A stretch of DNA of 64,000 nucleotides from Weissella diestrammenae. GTDB taxonomy: Bacteria > Bacillota > Bacilli > Lactobacillales > Lactobacillaceae. The stretch spans positions 620,001 to 684,000 of the forward strand of contig NZ_CP060724.1 of assembly GCF_014397255.1 (NCBI RefSeq), in the 5' to 3' direction. Shown one piece after another: positions 53,236 through 62,186 of the stretch; the stretch's first letter is position 1, and every line of letters begins with the position of its first letter. The notes below the pieces were generated by a model that saw only the letters and a list, made by a program, of their open reading frames with translations, was not told the DNA's origin and did not search any database. A program made the translations under genes and the position numbers.

Positions 53236-54468
53236 CTACTCGTCTAAGCCTACAAAATTTGCAGGCATCCGATCTGCTTTTAACACCAAATATGTTGCCA
53301 AAATCGTGATACCAATAATCAAGAGCGCGCAACCAACATTACCAATGCGCTGGGACATACTAACCATACCACTTGCCACCATCATACCAACAGGTCGTGA
53401 GGCCGAAAAAGCGCCTGAATAAGCTCCCAATTGTGTTGGATTCATCAACTTAGCCCGAATTGTTTGGCTTGGTGCGACGTTCATCATCTCACCAACCGTA
53501 AAAATAACCGTTGCTAGCAATGCTGGCCAAAATGAATTGACCAAAAAAGCAACAGCAAAACCGATGCCTTGAATCATCATGCCAAGTGCAAAAGCCATTG
53601 TCAGCGACAAACGGCTCATTAGACGCGTCACAACACCAAAAATCAAAACAATCATGGCTGTATTTAAAATCATCATCAATGACAACATTCGCTGGCCATA
53701 TATACTGACGCCATAAATCATTGTGGTTTTGAATGATTCACCCAAATGCGTTGCCAAATAATAATCCGGTTGCATCATAACCGTGATTGCTGCGACTGAC
53801 CCAATGAGAAAAAGCAAAAATCGACGGTCAGCAAGTACGCTCACATACGATTTAACACCGTCAAAAAACGTTGTCTGCTCTTGAACTGTTGGCACGTATG
53901 TTTCACTCATCAAAAATAACACAATCGCACCATTAATGAGACCAACGCCAACAAGGGCTAACATGAGTTCAAATAAATAGGCTTGAAAAAACCATCCCCC
54001 AATTGCCGCACCAATCATCACACCAATATTAATTACCCAATAAATCAATGCAAAAACAAAATTACGATTTTCGGTCGTTGATGCATCAATCATCATGGCT
54101 TGTTCAGCCGGATCAGCAAATGAAGCGCCCACAGACGCCATAAAAAAACCAATATAAGTAACATGGTGATTTGTTATCCATGGCGAATTCATTAACATTG
54201 CAATGAAATAACCACCAATCATCATTGCAGCCGCAACTAACATCACTGGTTTGCGCCCAATTTTATCGGATAAATAACCACCAACCAATCCTGCAAAGAA
54301 GCCTGACACTGCAATTAACAATAAGAGCATACCAGTAATAAAAGCACCAAAATATCGCACATAATAGATAGTCATATTTGGGCCAACGGCACTGCCTAAT
54401 AGAACCGTTAAAAAGACCGTCAATGTTCGTAGCTTTAAGTTACGGTCAAACGACATGAATTCACGCAT
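53236..54468 (-). CDS. MFS transporter (12 spans)
   Basis: Transporter of 410 residues. Motif A between spans 2 and 3 (GGYLSDKIGRKPVML near residue 62) is intact; the symmetric loop in the second half is weaker. Overall resembles DHA1/MdtG-type drug or metabolite exporters. AAGGGAG lies six bases before the ATG. It is followed closely by the phosphoesterase gene. Substrate unknown. Confidence 0.82.
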   Translation of the reverse strand: MREFMSFDRNLKLRTLTVFLTVLLGSAVGPNMTIYYVRYFGAFITGMLLLLIAVSGFFAGLVGGYLSDKIGRKPVMLVAAAMMIGGYFIAMLMNSPWITNHHVTYIGFFMASVGASFADPAEQAMMIDASTTENRNFVFALIYWVINIGVMIGAAIGGWFFQAYLFELMLALVGVGLINGAIVLFLMSETYVPTVQEQTTFFDGVKSYVSVLADRRFLLFLIGSVAAITVMMQPDYYLATHLGESFKTTMIYGVSIYGQRMLSLMMILNTAMIVLIFGVVTRLMSRLSLTMAFALGMMIQGIGFAVAFLVNSFWPALLATVIFTVGEMMNVAPSQTIRAKLMNPTQLGAYSGAFSASRPVGMMVASGMVSMSQRIGNVGCALLIIGITILATYLVLKADRMPANFVGLDE

Positions 54469-54508
54469 CGCTATCTCCCTTCAATACATAGTTATCGCTT
54501 AGTATAAC

Positions 54509-54534
54509 AAAAAAAGCATCGATGTCGATGCTTT
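54509..54534 (-). terminator. Intrinsic terminator after the histidine kinase
   Basis: AAAAGCATCGACATCGATGC then TTTTTTT on the minus strand. Confidence 0.85.
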
Positions 54535-54601
54535 TAGTCAGTCTCTTCGACACCCCTTTAATGGCGTCACATTTTTCAGGTCACTGGTCACATACCAGCA
54601 A

Positions 54602-55702
54602 TTACGCCTCAGGTTGAAGTGGCAGTTGAATGACGAAACTGGTTAAATCACTGTTTGATTCGACGCGAACATTTCCGCCATGACCTTCAATAATGCCACT
54701 CACAATTGCTAGTCCAAGACCAGAGCCACCCGTATTCAAGTTACGTGAACTCTCGACCCGATAGAAACGATCAAAAACACGATTTAGCGCCTCAGCTGGA
54801 ATGGGTTGGCCGTTATTTTCAACACGTACTTCAACCATCTCAGGTGAAATAATTTGTGCTGACAAGCGAATGAATGTCGCACCTTCGCCGTACTTAAATG
54901 CATTCGAAATTAAATTCATAAAGACGCGCGCCAGTCGGTTTTGATCCCCGACCATCTCAATCCGATCTTGACTGGTTACCGCACTGACAACAATCTGATT
55001 TTCTTTAGATTCTAATTCATAGTTAACGGCCAATTGATTCAACATGGCCGTGAGATCCAATGGGGCAAAATGCAGTTGCATTTTAAAATCGCTCCCATTA
55101 ACTTGAACATACTCATATAGGTCTTCCACCAAAGAGCGCATATGTTCTGCTTTATCAAAAGCGATACCAACATACTTTTCAACATTATCGGAACTACTGT
55201 CCATCTTGACCAACCCTAAATAACCAATTAATGCGGTTAATGGGGTTCGTAAATCATGTGAAATATTACCAATCATTTCATCTTTTGATTTCTCAATCGC
55301 TTTCCCTTGCAGTTGTGCGGTTTGCGCGGCATCAAAGACCCCATTAATACTTTTTAGGAGTGGTCGCATATGCCTTGAATGAACCCGAACCGGTAATTGC
55401 TGCGTTGCGCCATCAAAGACATGCGCACTCATGCGAACAACTTCTGCCGTAACTAAATGTAATAGCGCATGCTCATAAATGGTATACAAAGTCCATAACC
55501 AAATCATCGCACTACCTAGTGAAATAATCCCTATCGCAATTGGTCGATGCTGCCATAACCATTGGGATTCTTTTAGCCAGTTAATTGTCTGCCATTGCGG
55601 TTGAATGGCCATACATGCGCCAACAAATAGAAATAAAACCAGAATTGTTGCAATGATATCTTTAATGAGTACTAATCCCCAATCACTGGCTTTTAATTTC
55701 AT
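54602..55702 (-). CDS. Sensor histidine kinase (VanS-like)
   Basis: Membrane kinase of 366 residues. Two spans (about residues 10-33 and 52-72) enclose a short extracytoplasmic loop, so it may sense within the membrane. DHp box GNISHDLRTPLTALIGYL near residue 149 has the phospho-accepting His. In the catalytic domain, the N box is LISNAFKYGEG near residue 265, the G1 box VENNGQPIP is degenerate as in VanS-type kinases, and the G2 box GGSGLGLAIV is near residue 330. It follows the response regulator by three bases. The signal is unknown. Confidence 0.9.
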   Translation of the reverse strand: MKLKASDWGLVLIKDIIATILVLFLFVGACMAIQPQWQTINWLKESQWLWQHRPIAIGIISLGSAMIWLWTLYTIYEHALLHLVTAEVVRMSAHVFDGATQQLPVRVHSRHMRPLLKSINGVFDAAQTAQLQGKAIEKSKDEMIGNISHDLRTPLTALIGYLGLVKMDSSSDNVEKYVGIAFDKAEHMRSLVEDLYEYVQVNGSDFKMQLHFAPLDLTAMLNQLAVNYELESKENQIVVSAVTSQDRIEMVGDQNRLARVFMNLISNAFKYGEGATFIRLSAQIISPEMVEVRVENNGQPIPAEALNRVFDRFYRVESSRNLNTGGSGLGLAIVSGIIEGHGGNVRVESNSDLTSFVIQLPLQPEA

Positions 55703-55705
55703 GAT

Positions 55706-56395
55706 TTATAAAACCTCGATTTTATAGCCAACACCCCAAACGGTCTGAACCACTTGATTGCCACCAGTCGCTTCATCCAACTTATCACGCAAGTGTGATA
55801 CGTGAACCATTACAGTTTTCGCACTGACTACCGATTCTTGTTGCCAAACGCGCTCAAAAATATCATCCGCACTAAAGACACGATTTGGATGTGAAGCTAA
55901 GAGATACAAAATGCCAAATTCCAATGCCGTCAGACTGACTTCTGACCCGTCTGCCGTTTTAACCTCATGGCTATCTTTATTGATAGTGAGCGGCCCAATA
56001 TCCAAAACCTCCGGAATATTTTGTTGCACGCCGTTTTGTGACCGACGCAAAAGTGCCTTCACACGTGCCATCACTTCTAAAGGATTAAAAGGCTTAGTGA
56101 CATAATCATCCGCTCCAGTAATCAAGCCTTGAATTTTATCCATCGCACCAGATTTAGCAGATAGCATCAAAATTGGCACTGGGTTATCTTTACGAACTTC
56201 TTTGACCACCTCTGTACCATTCATTTCAGGCATCATAATATCCAAAATCACGAGCCCAATATCAGGATTGGTCCGTAATTTCATTAATGCTTCTTTGCCA
56301 TCATAGGCAATCACTGGTTCATAACCTTCGTTTTTAACGTAAATCTCTAACAATTCAGCAATTTCATGGTCATCATCAACAATTAGTATTTTCAT
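55706..56395 (-). CDS. OmpR-family response regulator
   Basis: Two-domain regulator of 229 residues. The receiver has the acidic pocket VDDDHE, the phospho-acceptor Asp in LVILDIMMPEM near residue 51 and Lys in DDYVTKPFNPLE near residue 101. The winged-helix output domain covers residues 130-229 (LTALEFGILYLLASHPNRVF and VMVHVSHLRDKLDE). It partners the adjacent kinase. Two nearby ATGs (56404 and 56395) are possible; the second matches the usual length. No target promoter is evident. Confidence 0.9.
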   Translation of the reverse strand: MKILIVDDDHEIAELLEIYVKNEGYEPVIAYDGKEALMKLRTNPDIGLVILDIMMPEMNGTEVVKEVRKDNPVPILMLSAKSGAMDKIQGLITGADDYVTKPFNPLEVMARVKALLRRSQNGVQQNIPEVLDIGPLTINKDSHEVKTADGSEVSLTALEFGILYLLASHPNRVFSADDIFERVWQQESVVSAKTVMVHVSHLRDKLDEATGGNQVVQTVWGVGYKIEVL

Positions 56396-56436
56396 AGCCT
56401 TCATTCCTCTCTTGTCATATCATGCTTTTACCGTGA

Positions 56437-57138
56437 TTATCGGTTTGGTCGTTGTGTACTACCCAAAAAGCCACCAGTAATGCCTGTGCGCTTGCGCCAT
56501 GCCCTAAAGCCAAAGAAGGTCACTACCGCAATAATGAGGTAAACATATCCTGGCAAAATTGGATTAATACCCTTGGGAATCAATGAAACCAACAGATAGA
56601 TTGCAAACCAAAGAATAAATGCCAAAATTGCCGTCACAATCCGTAGCCACCGATTAATCGTTGACGCTGTTGTTAGCTTAGTAATAAACGCAAATAAGAT
56701 GCCACCTAGTCCAGCAGTGATAATTAAAGCCGTTAACCCGGCAGCCCCAGGGTTTTGTGAAGCGGTGCCAGTTTTTTGGAACAACAATGTAATGCCAAAC
56801 ATCAAAGAGAATAACATAAGGAAAGTCAACGTATTATCAATGGCCAAATCCCCAAATTTATAATTGGCATATGCCATCCCTGTTGCTTTTGTTTTTTGTT
56901 GTGCAGAAGCCGTAATTCCCAACGCCGCCTCTGGCGTCCCGTAAATTTGACGGGCCGTTTTACCAACTTTTTGACCAGCTAATAATTCATTTTGAATATT
57001 TTGCACCAAAGGCAGTTGCTTTTCTGGTACCGACACTAAAGTGACGACCGCATATACAAACTGCTGATTCCGTTTACTTAATCCAGATGTTGCCAAATCC
57101 TGACGAGTTGGCATTTTTAATTCATTTTCTTCAGTCAT
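56437..57138 (-). CDS. DUF1129 membrane protein
   Basis: Membrane protein of 233 residues. A soluble N-terminal region (SGLSKRNQQFVYAV near residue 18 and GKTARQIYGTPEAAL near residue 77) precedes four spans from about residue 100 (TLTFLMLFSLMFGITLLF and others). This layout is DUF1129, common in lactic acid bacteria next to ychF, as here. Function unknown. Confidence 0.8.
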   Translation of the reverse strand: MTEENELKMPTRQDLATSGLSKRNQQFVYAVVTLVSVPEKQLPLVQNIQNELLAGQKVGKTARQIYGTPEAALGITASAQQKTKATGMAYANYKFGDLAIDNTLTFLMLFSLMFGITLLFQKTGTASQNPGAAGLTALIITAGLGGILFAFITKLTTASTINRWLRIVTAILAFILWFAIYLLVSLIPKGINPILPGYVYLIIAVVTFFGFRAWRKRTGITGGFLGSTQRPNR

Positions 57139-57220
57139 GATAATCTATCCTTTATGAATGCAATTGATTGTGATTTATATCTAGCATTAGACTTAATACA
57201 TTATTTACAAGTTATGCCGA

Positions 57221-58321
57221 CTATACGTTGAATAAAAACTCCATAATGTCGCCATCCTGCACAACGTATTCTTTTCCTTCTGAACGCAAACGGCCAGCTT
57301 CTTTAACTGCCTTTTCAGACCCATATTGATCGAGATCCTCAAAACTCATTGTTTCTGCTCGGATAAAGCCACGCTCAAAGTCCGAATGGATCACACCAGC
57401 TGTTTCCGGCGCTTTAGCCCCTGCTTTAAATGTCCAAGCTCGTGTTTCTTTGACCCCAGCCGTAAAGAAGGTCCGCAAATTCAACAAATGATAAGCTGCC
57501 CGGATTAATAAATTCAATCCAGGTTCAGATACACCAGCCATTTCTAAGAACTCAGCTTGATCATCCGCATCCATTTCTGCAATTTCCTCTTCAGCACGTG
57601 CAGATAAGCCAATCACGTCTGCACCCTCTGCTGCTGCATATGCTTCAATTTGCGCAAAATACTTTGAGCCCTGTGGATTAGCCATATCGTCTTCTGCAAC
57701 GTTGGCAACATATAAAATTGGCTTGGTCGTCAATAAGAATAACCCATGCACAATTTTTTCCTGTTCTGCTGTAAACTCCGCCAATCGAGCTGGCTTACCC
57801 GCGTCTAATAATGGTTTGATCTTTTCTAAAACATCAAACTCAGCCTTCGATTCTTTATCCCCACCTTTAGCTGCACGCGAGACTTTTGCATATCGTTTAT
57901 CAACCGCCTCAAGATCAGCCAAGACTAATTCCGTATTGATGGTCTCAATGTCATCAATTGGGTCAACCGTCCCATTGACGTGCACAATATTATCGTCATC
58001 AAAAGCACGTACGACATGTACAATCGCATTAACTTGACGAATATTTTCTAAAAATTTATTACCAAGCCCTTCACCTTGTGAAGCACCCTTAACAATCCCT
58101 GCGATATCTGTAAATTCAAATGTTGTGGGAATAATTTTATTTGTCCCGACAATTTCAGCAATCCGCATTAGACGCGCATCAGGCACTTCAACCATTCCGA
58201 CATTTGGTTCGATTGTCGCAAATGGGTAGTTCGCCATCTCTGCGCCTGCTTTTGTAATTGCATTAAATAATGTTGATTTTCCAACGTTTGGTAATCCAAC
58301 GATTCCTGCCGTAAGTGCCAT
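57221..58321 (-). CDS. ychF: Redox-regulated ATPase YchF (OLA1 family)
   Basis: Universally conserved Obg-like P-loop ATPase that associates with ribosomes, 366 residues. G1 GLPNVGKSTLFN near residue 8, the YchF-specific NYPFATIEPNVG near residue 31, G3 DIAGIVKGASQGEGLGN near residue 73, YVANVAEDD replacing the NKxD motif near residue 204, and a C-terminal TGS domain (AWTFKAGAKAPETAGVIHSD). AAGGA precedes the ATG. Confidence 0.96.
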   Translation of the reverse strand: MALTAGIVGLPNVGKSTLFNAITKAGAEMANYPFATIEPNVGMVEVPDARLMRIAEIVGTNKIIPTTFEFTDIAGIVKGASQGEGLGNKFLENIRQVNAIVHVVRAFDDDNIVHVNGTVDPIDDIETINTELVLADLEAVDKRYAKVSRAAKGGDKESKAEFDVLEKIKPLLDAGKPARLAEFTAEQEKIVHGLFLLTTKPILYVANVAEDDMANPQGSKYFAQIEAYAAAEGADVIGLSARAEEEIAEMDADDQAEFLEMAGVSEPGLNLLIRAAYHLLNLRTFFTAGVKETRAWTFKAGAKAPETAGVIHSDFERGFIRAETMSFEDLDQYGSEKAVKEAGRLRSEGKEYVVQDGDIMEFLFNV

Positions 58322-58369
58322 GATTATTTTCCTTCATTTCTATATTTCAATTGACGTTAACAATTATCT

Positions 58370-58555
58370 TCAATTACTATGCTTTTCTAAAATCTTTTTA
58401 AAACGTTTGTCAAACTCACGTCGTGTCAACATGACAACCCGCTCACAATTTAAACATTTAATTTTTAAGTCCGCACCAATTCTGATAATTTGCCAACGAT
58501 TCGTGCCACACGCATGCGGTTTCTTCATCTCTACGATATCGTTCAGTTCATACAT
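58370..58555 (-). CDS. DUF951 zinc-ribbon-like protein
   Basis: Small protein of 61 residues. Starts MYELNDIVEMKKPHACGTNR and has three cysteines (HACGTNRW, then CLNCERVV) in the DUF951 pattern. It is a conserved Firmicute gene found between parB and ychF, as here. Function unknown; a nucleic-acid-binding role is often assumed. Confidence 0.9.
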   Translation of the reverse strand: MYELNDIVEMKKPHACGTNRWQIIRIGADLKIKCLNCERVVMLTRREFDKRFKKILEKHSN

Positions 58556-58595
58556 TCATCATTACCTCTTTCTTGATAATGTGTCCGCTTTTAAT

Positions 58596-59495
58596 TTAAT
58601 CCAAATTGATATTTAAAACGTCAAAAATACGATTGAGATCATCATCAGACAAATAACTAATTTCAATTTTTCCCGCACCACGCTGATTACGGCTGATTTT
58701 GACTTTAGTTCCAAACTTATCTTCCAATGCATGCTGTGTTTCTCGAATAAATGGCGTTGGCTCTGCTACCATTGGTTTTTGTTCACCTGCTTCATTGAGC
58801 TGATTCACTAGCGTTTCTAGCTGACGAACCGTCATACCTTCGTTCATGACTCTTTTCGCTACCGGCACGACACGTCGTTTGTTGTGTAGACCCAATAGTG
58901 TTCGACCTTGCCCCATTGATAAGTCACCGGCTTGAATCCAGTCTTGGACTTCCTGTGGTAACGTCAAAAGGCGCAAGATATTTGCAACTGCTGAACGTGC
59001 CTTCCCTAACCGTTTGGCAACCTGTTCCTGCGTCAAACGCATTGTTTCCATCATCATCTTATATGCCGCAGCCTCTTCGATTGGTGATAAATCCTCTCGT
59101 TGCAAATTTTCAAGAATTGCTGCTTGCATCATTGTTTGGTTGTCATACGCACGCACAACGGCCGGAATTGTTTCTTTTCCAGCTAACTGTGATGCCCGAA
59201 AGCGACGCTCACCTGCCATAATTTCATAGCGTGAAGCATCTTCAGGCGCATGACGCACAATAATTGGTTGTAAAATGCCATTTTCTTTGATCGAATTGGC
59301 TAAATCACGCAGTCCTCCTTCATTGAATACGTGCCGAGGTTGATATGGATTAGCAACAATTTGCGTTAATGGTAATTCACGGACAGTATCGTTAGTTGCT
59401 GAAGTTGTCGTGACACCTTGTTGTCCAAACAAAGCGTCCAATCCGCCACCAAGTATATTGTCACCTAATGCTGATTTCTTTTTAGATGTCCCCAT
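58596..59495 (-). CDS. parB: Chromosome partitioning protein ParB (Spo0J)
   Basis: CTPase and DNA-binding protein that loads at parS and helps segregate the origin, 299 residues. The ParB/Srx domain includes IVANPYQPRHVF near residue 49 and the CTP-binding EIMAGERRFRASQLAG near residue 92. The helix-turn-helix is near residue 155 (MRLTQEQVAKRLGKARSAVA). A C-terminal dimerisation segment follows. It overlaps parA by 14 bases. A matching parS lies at 61139-61154. Confidence 0.95.
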   Translation of the reverse strand: MGTSKKKSALGDNILGGGLDALFGQQGVTTTSATNDTVRELPLTQIVANPYQPRHVFNEGGLRDLANSIKENGILQPIIVRHAPEDASRYEIMAGERRFRASQLAGKETIPAVVRAYDNQTMMQAAILENLQREDLSPIEEAAAYKMMMETMRLTQEQVAKRLGKARSAVANILRLLTLPQEVQDWIQAGDLSMGQGRTLLGLHNKRRVVPVAKRVMNEGMTVRQLETLVNQLNEAGEQKPMVAEPTPFIRETQHALEDKFGTKVKISRNQRGAGKIEISYLSDDDLNRIFDVLNINLD

Positions 59496-60261
59496 GAGCC
59501 TTTAAAACCTCCTGTGCCAATTTGTCGTATACTTCAGCGCCTTTTGACTTTGGATCATAATCGACAATCGCCAAGCCGTGACTGGGTGCTTCTGACAGGC
59601 GAACATTACGTGGAATGACCGTTTGATAAACCTGATTATCATGGAAATAATTTCTAACTGCCGTTTCCACTTCATTTGAAAGATTAGTGCGTGAATCAAC
59701 CATCGTTAACAAGACACCTTCGATTTCCAAATCAGGGTTTAACAGGCCTTTAATTTGCGTCACCGAGTTTAACAACTGACCTAGTCCTTCAAGTGCATAG
59801 TATTCCGCCTGCACCGGAATTAGAATTGAATCAGCGGCAGTAAAAGTATTAATTGTAATTAATCCTAATGATGGTGGATTATCAATTAAAATATAATCAT
59901 ATTGATCATTGATACCTTTGATAGCTTCTTTCAAACGTGTCTCTCGAGCCATAACAGGTGCTAATTCTAATTCAGCACCAGCTAACCGAATCGTAGCCGG
60001 AATAATATCCAATCCAACGTGACTTGTTGGAATAATTGTCGTTTCCGGTGCTACACCATGTACTAAAACATCATAAATTTCATGTTCAGCTGCAATTGTT
60101 GATTTCTTCACACCAGCGCCCGAAGTAGCATTTCCCTGTGGGTCCGCATCAATAATTAAAACCTTTTTGCCAGCATTCGCTAATGCTGCACCTAAATTGA
60201 CGGTTGTTGTCGTTTTACCAACGCCACCTTTTTGGTTTGCTAATGCAATAATATGTGCCAT
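59482..60261 (-). CDS. parA: Chromosome partitioning ATPase ParA (Soj)
   Basis: Deviant Walker ATPase, 259 residues. The start at 60259-60261 gives the usual N-terminus AHIIALANQKGGVGKTTTTV, with the signature Lys of the deviant Walker A; an upstream in-frame start would add 13 unrelated residues. LIIDADPQGNAT near residue 37 and ILIDNPPSLGLITINT near residue 120 complete the fold. Lies between rsmG and parB, as in Bacillus near the origin. Confidence 0.95.
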   Translation of the reverse strand: MAHIIALANQKGGVGKTTTTVNLGAALANAGKKVLIIDADPQGNATSGAGVKKSTIAAEHEIYDVLVHGVAPETTIIPTSHVGLDIIPATIRLAGAELELAPVMARETRLKEAIKGINDQYDYILIDNPPSLGLITINTFTAADSILIPVQAEYYALEGLGQLLNSVTQIKGLLNPDLEIEGVLLTMVDSRTNLSNEVETAVRNYFHDNQVYQTVIPRNVRLSEAPSHGLAIVDYDPKSKGAEVYDKLAQEVLKAHGDI

Positions 60262-60332
60262 TTCCAACCCTTTCTCTGCATACGAATCAGTTGTTTTCAA
60301 ACTGCAAACTTTTTAATCGATCACTTCAAGCC

Positions 60333-61052
60333 TTAAAGTGTCTTATTCTTAATATCACTAAATTTACGGGGATATTTTGTTGGTGTCTGTGTTATTTTTT
60401 TAATCACAACAATTTCTCTTGGGTCGCCATTAGGTAAATTAACAGCAACCTGATTCACAACTTGCCCACCCAATTGCGGAATCGCATTTTTTGCTGCAAC
60501 AAGTTCTTCATTCACCCGACTACCTTTCATTGCCAAAAGAACCCCATTCACCTTGACTAAAGGTAACGTTAACTCAGCTAACATTGGCATAGCTTTTAAT
60601 GCTCGCGCCGTAGCAACATCAAACGATTCTCTGGTATCCGCTTTGGCCTTACCGAATTCTTCTGCTCGACCATGAACTGCTGTCACCCCCGTTAGGCCCA
60701 ATTTTTCAATCAATTGATTAAGAAAGCGAATGCGTTTTTGTAACGAATCAATAATCGTGATTTCCAACTGAGGGAAAGCAATCTTCAACGGAATCGAAGG
60801 GAACCCAGCGCCGGCGCCAACGTCTACCATTTTTAGTGGTGCCGCTGTTAATTCTGGATATGCCCAAGCCAAAGTCAATGAATCAAAGAAGTGTTTTAAA
60901 TACACGTCATCTTGCGCAATAATGTTTGTTAAATCCATTACAGCATTTACCTCGACAAGGTAATCATAATAGATTTGATATTGTGTTATTTGTCGTTCAC
61001 TTAAAACAACACCTTTTTCGGCCAAAGCGGCTACAAATTCTGCGGGATTCAT
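60333..61052 (-). CDS. rsmG: 16S rRNA (guanine(527)-N7)-methyltransferase
   Basis: SAM-dependent methyltransferase (GidB) modifying G527 of 16S rRNA; loss gives low-level streptomycin resistance. The 239 residues contain the SAM site MVDVGAGAGFPSIPLKIAFP near residue 70, IIDSLQKRIRFLN near residue 99 and the VATARALKAMPML block near residue 146. The ATG at 61050-61052 is six bases after GGAGG. Promoter TTGAAT (61106-61111), 17 bases, TATTCT (61083-61088). Confidence 0.95.
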   Translation of the reverse strand: MNPAEFVAALAEKGVVLSERQITQYQIYYDYLVEVNAVMDLTNIIAQDDVYLKHFFDSLTLAWAYPELTAAPLKMVDVGAGAGFPSIPLKIAFPQLEITIIDSLQKRIRFLNQLIEKLGLTGVTAVHGRAEEFGKAKADTRESFDVATARALKAMPMLAELTLPLVKVNGVLLAMKGSRVNEELVAAKNAIPQLGGQVVNQVAVNLPNGDPREIVVIKKITQTPTKYPRKFSDIKNKTL

Positions 61053-61138
61053 CAACTTCCTCCATATTTTACAATTACTTTTAGAATAACCTAAACCCCT
61101 TGATAATTCAAGATTAATAAATTGAATAACGTTCTATT

Positions 61139-61154
61139 TGTTCCACGTGAAACA
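61139..61154. promoter_or_regulatory. parS site
   Basis: TGTTCCACGTGAAACA differs from the consensus TGTTTCACGTGAAACA at one position. It lies upstream of rsmG-parA-parB. Confidence 0.93.
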
Positions 61155-61188
61155 CAAAAAAAACACCATTTTTGGTGTTTTTTTGTGT
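61155..61188. terminator. Intrinsic terminator, probably bidirectional
   Basis: AAAAAACACC-ATTTTT-GGTGTTTTTTT, placed just after the D-2-hydroxyacid dehydrogenase stop on the minus strand. Confidence 0.85.
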
Positions 61189-61193
61189 TTTCT

Positions 61194-62186
61194 TTAAACC
61201 GTATGTTCTGACTGACCAGTTTTAATGATTTTAATTGCATCATCCAGCGCAATTTGCGTCATATTATCAATTGCCGTATCAGTAAAAAATGCGATATGCG
61301 GTGTTAATAAAATATTTGGGTGTGCTTGGGCTTTGGCAATATTGATGTCAGGAATGGCACCATTTGTAAAATCAGCATTAAAAATTGGCCCTTCATTTGG
61401 CATCGTATCAAGTGCGGCTGCAGCAACTTGTCCGTTATCTAATGCTTCAAAAAGTGCCTCTGTATTAACGACCGGTCCACGAGAAGCATTGACCAACATC
61501 ATTCCTGTTTTCATTTCAGCAAACGCATCTCGATTAATTAAATCAATCGACGTGGAATTGAGATCAACATGTATCGAAATAACATCTGACTGTTTCAGCA
61601 GTGTTTGTATATCGACATAGTCAGCCACATAACTCACTTCAACTCTTGGCCTAACATCATACACTAAAACCCGTGCACCCAAAGCATGTAATAATCCAGC
61701 GAGCGTGCCACCAATGCGCCCAGCACCAATAATCCCAACTGTCACTGAGTGAATTTCACGCGCCGCTAACCCAGCCCATAAAAAATTTTGCTTTGCAACA
61801 CGAGTGTCAAATGCTGGCGTGTGCCGTAATAGCCTGAAAATTTGCATAAGTGCAAATTCAGCAACTGAACGCGGTGAGTACGCTGGCACATTCGAGATAC
61901 TTAGGCCCGCATTTTTGGCACGATCAACTTCAATCATGTCATACCCAGCCGTTCGGGTTGTGATTTGTTTAATGCCTTGCACAGAAAGTGTATCGTAGAA
62001 TGTCTGGTCACCACCGATTGGTGTTCTTTGTTGGATTAAAATGCCGTCAACCCCGTCAAGATCAACTAAAGTATCCGGATGCAATTCAGTATCAATTCGA
62101 ACTAATTCCAATTCTGGATGTTGTGCTTGATAAGCATCAAGGGCCTTTTCTTCGTGTGCTTGAACGGAATACAAATGTAATTTCAT
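61194..62186 (-). CDS. D-2-hydroxyacid dehydrogenase (D-lactate dehydrogenase family)
   Basis: NAD-dependent reductase of 330 residues. Nucleotide-binding GIIGAGRIGGTLAG near residue 151, catalytic Arg in NASRGPVVNTEAL near residue 233, the Glu region ALDTMPNEGP near residue 260, and catalytic His in LLTPHIAFFTD near residue 297. Resembles LdhD/HicD of lactic acid bacteria, so it reduces pyruvate or a branched 2-oxoacid to the D-hydroxyacid. It overlaps the stop of the aminotransferase gene by four bases, so both act on amino-acid-derived 2-oxoacids in one operon (inference). Confidence 0.9.
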   Translation of the reverse strand: MKLHLYSVQAHEEKALDAYQAQHPELELVRIDTELHPDTLVDLDGVDGILIQQRTPIGGDQTFYDTLSVQGIKQITTRTAGYDMIEVDRAKNAGLSISNVPAYSPRSVAEFALMQIFRLLRHTPAFDTRVAKQNFLWAGLAAREIHSVTVGIIGAGRIGGTLAGLLHALGARVLVYDVRPRVEVSYVADYVDIQTLLKQSDVISIHVDLNSTSIDLINRDAFAEMKTGMMLVNASRGPVVNTEALFEALDNGQVAAAALDTMPNEGPIFNADFTNGAIPDINIAKAQAHPNILLTPHIAFFTDTAIDNMTQIALDDAIKIIKTGQSEHTV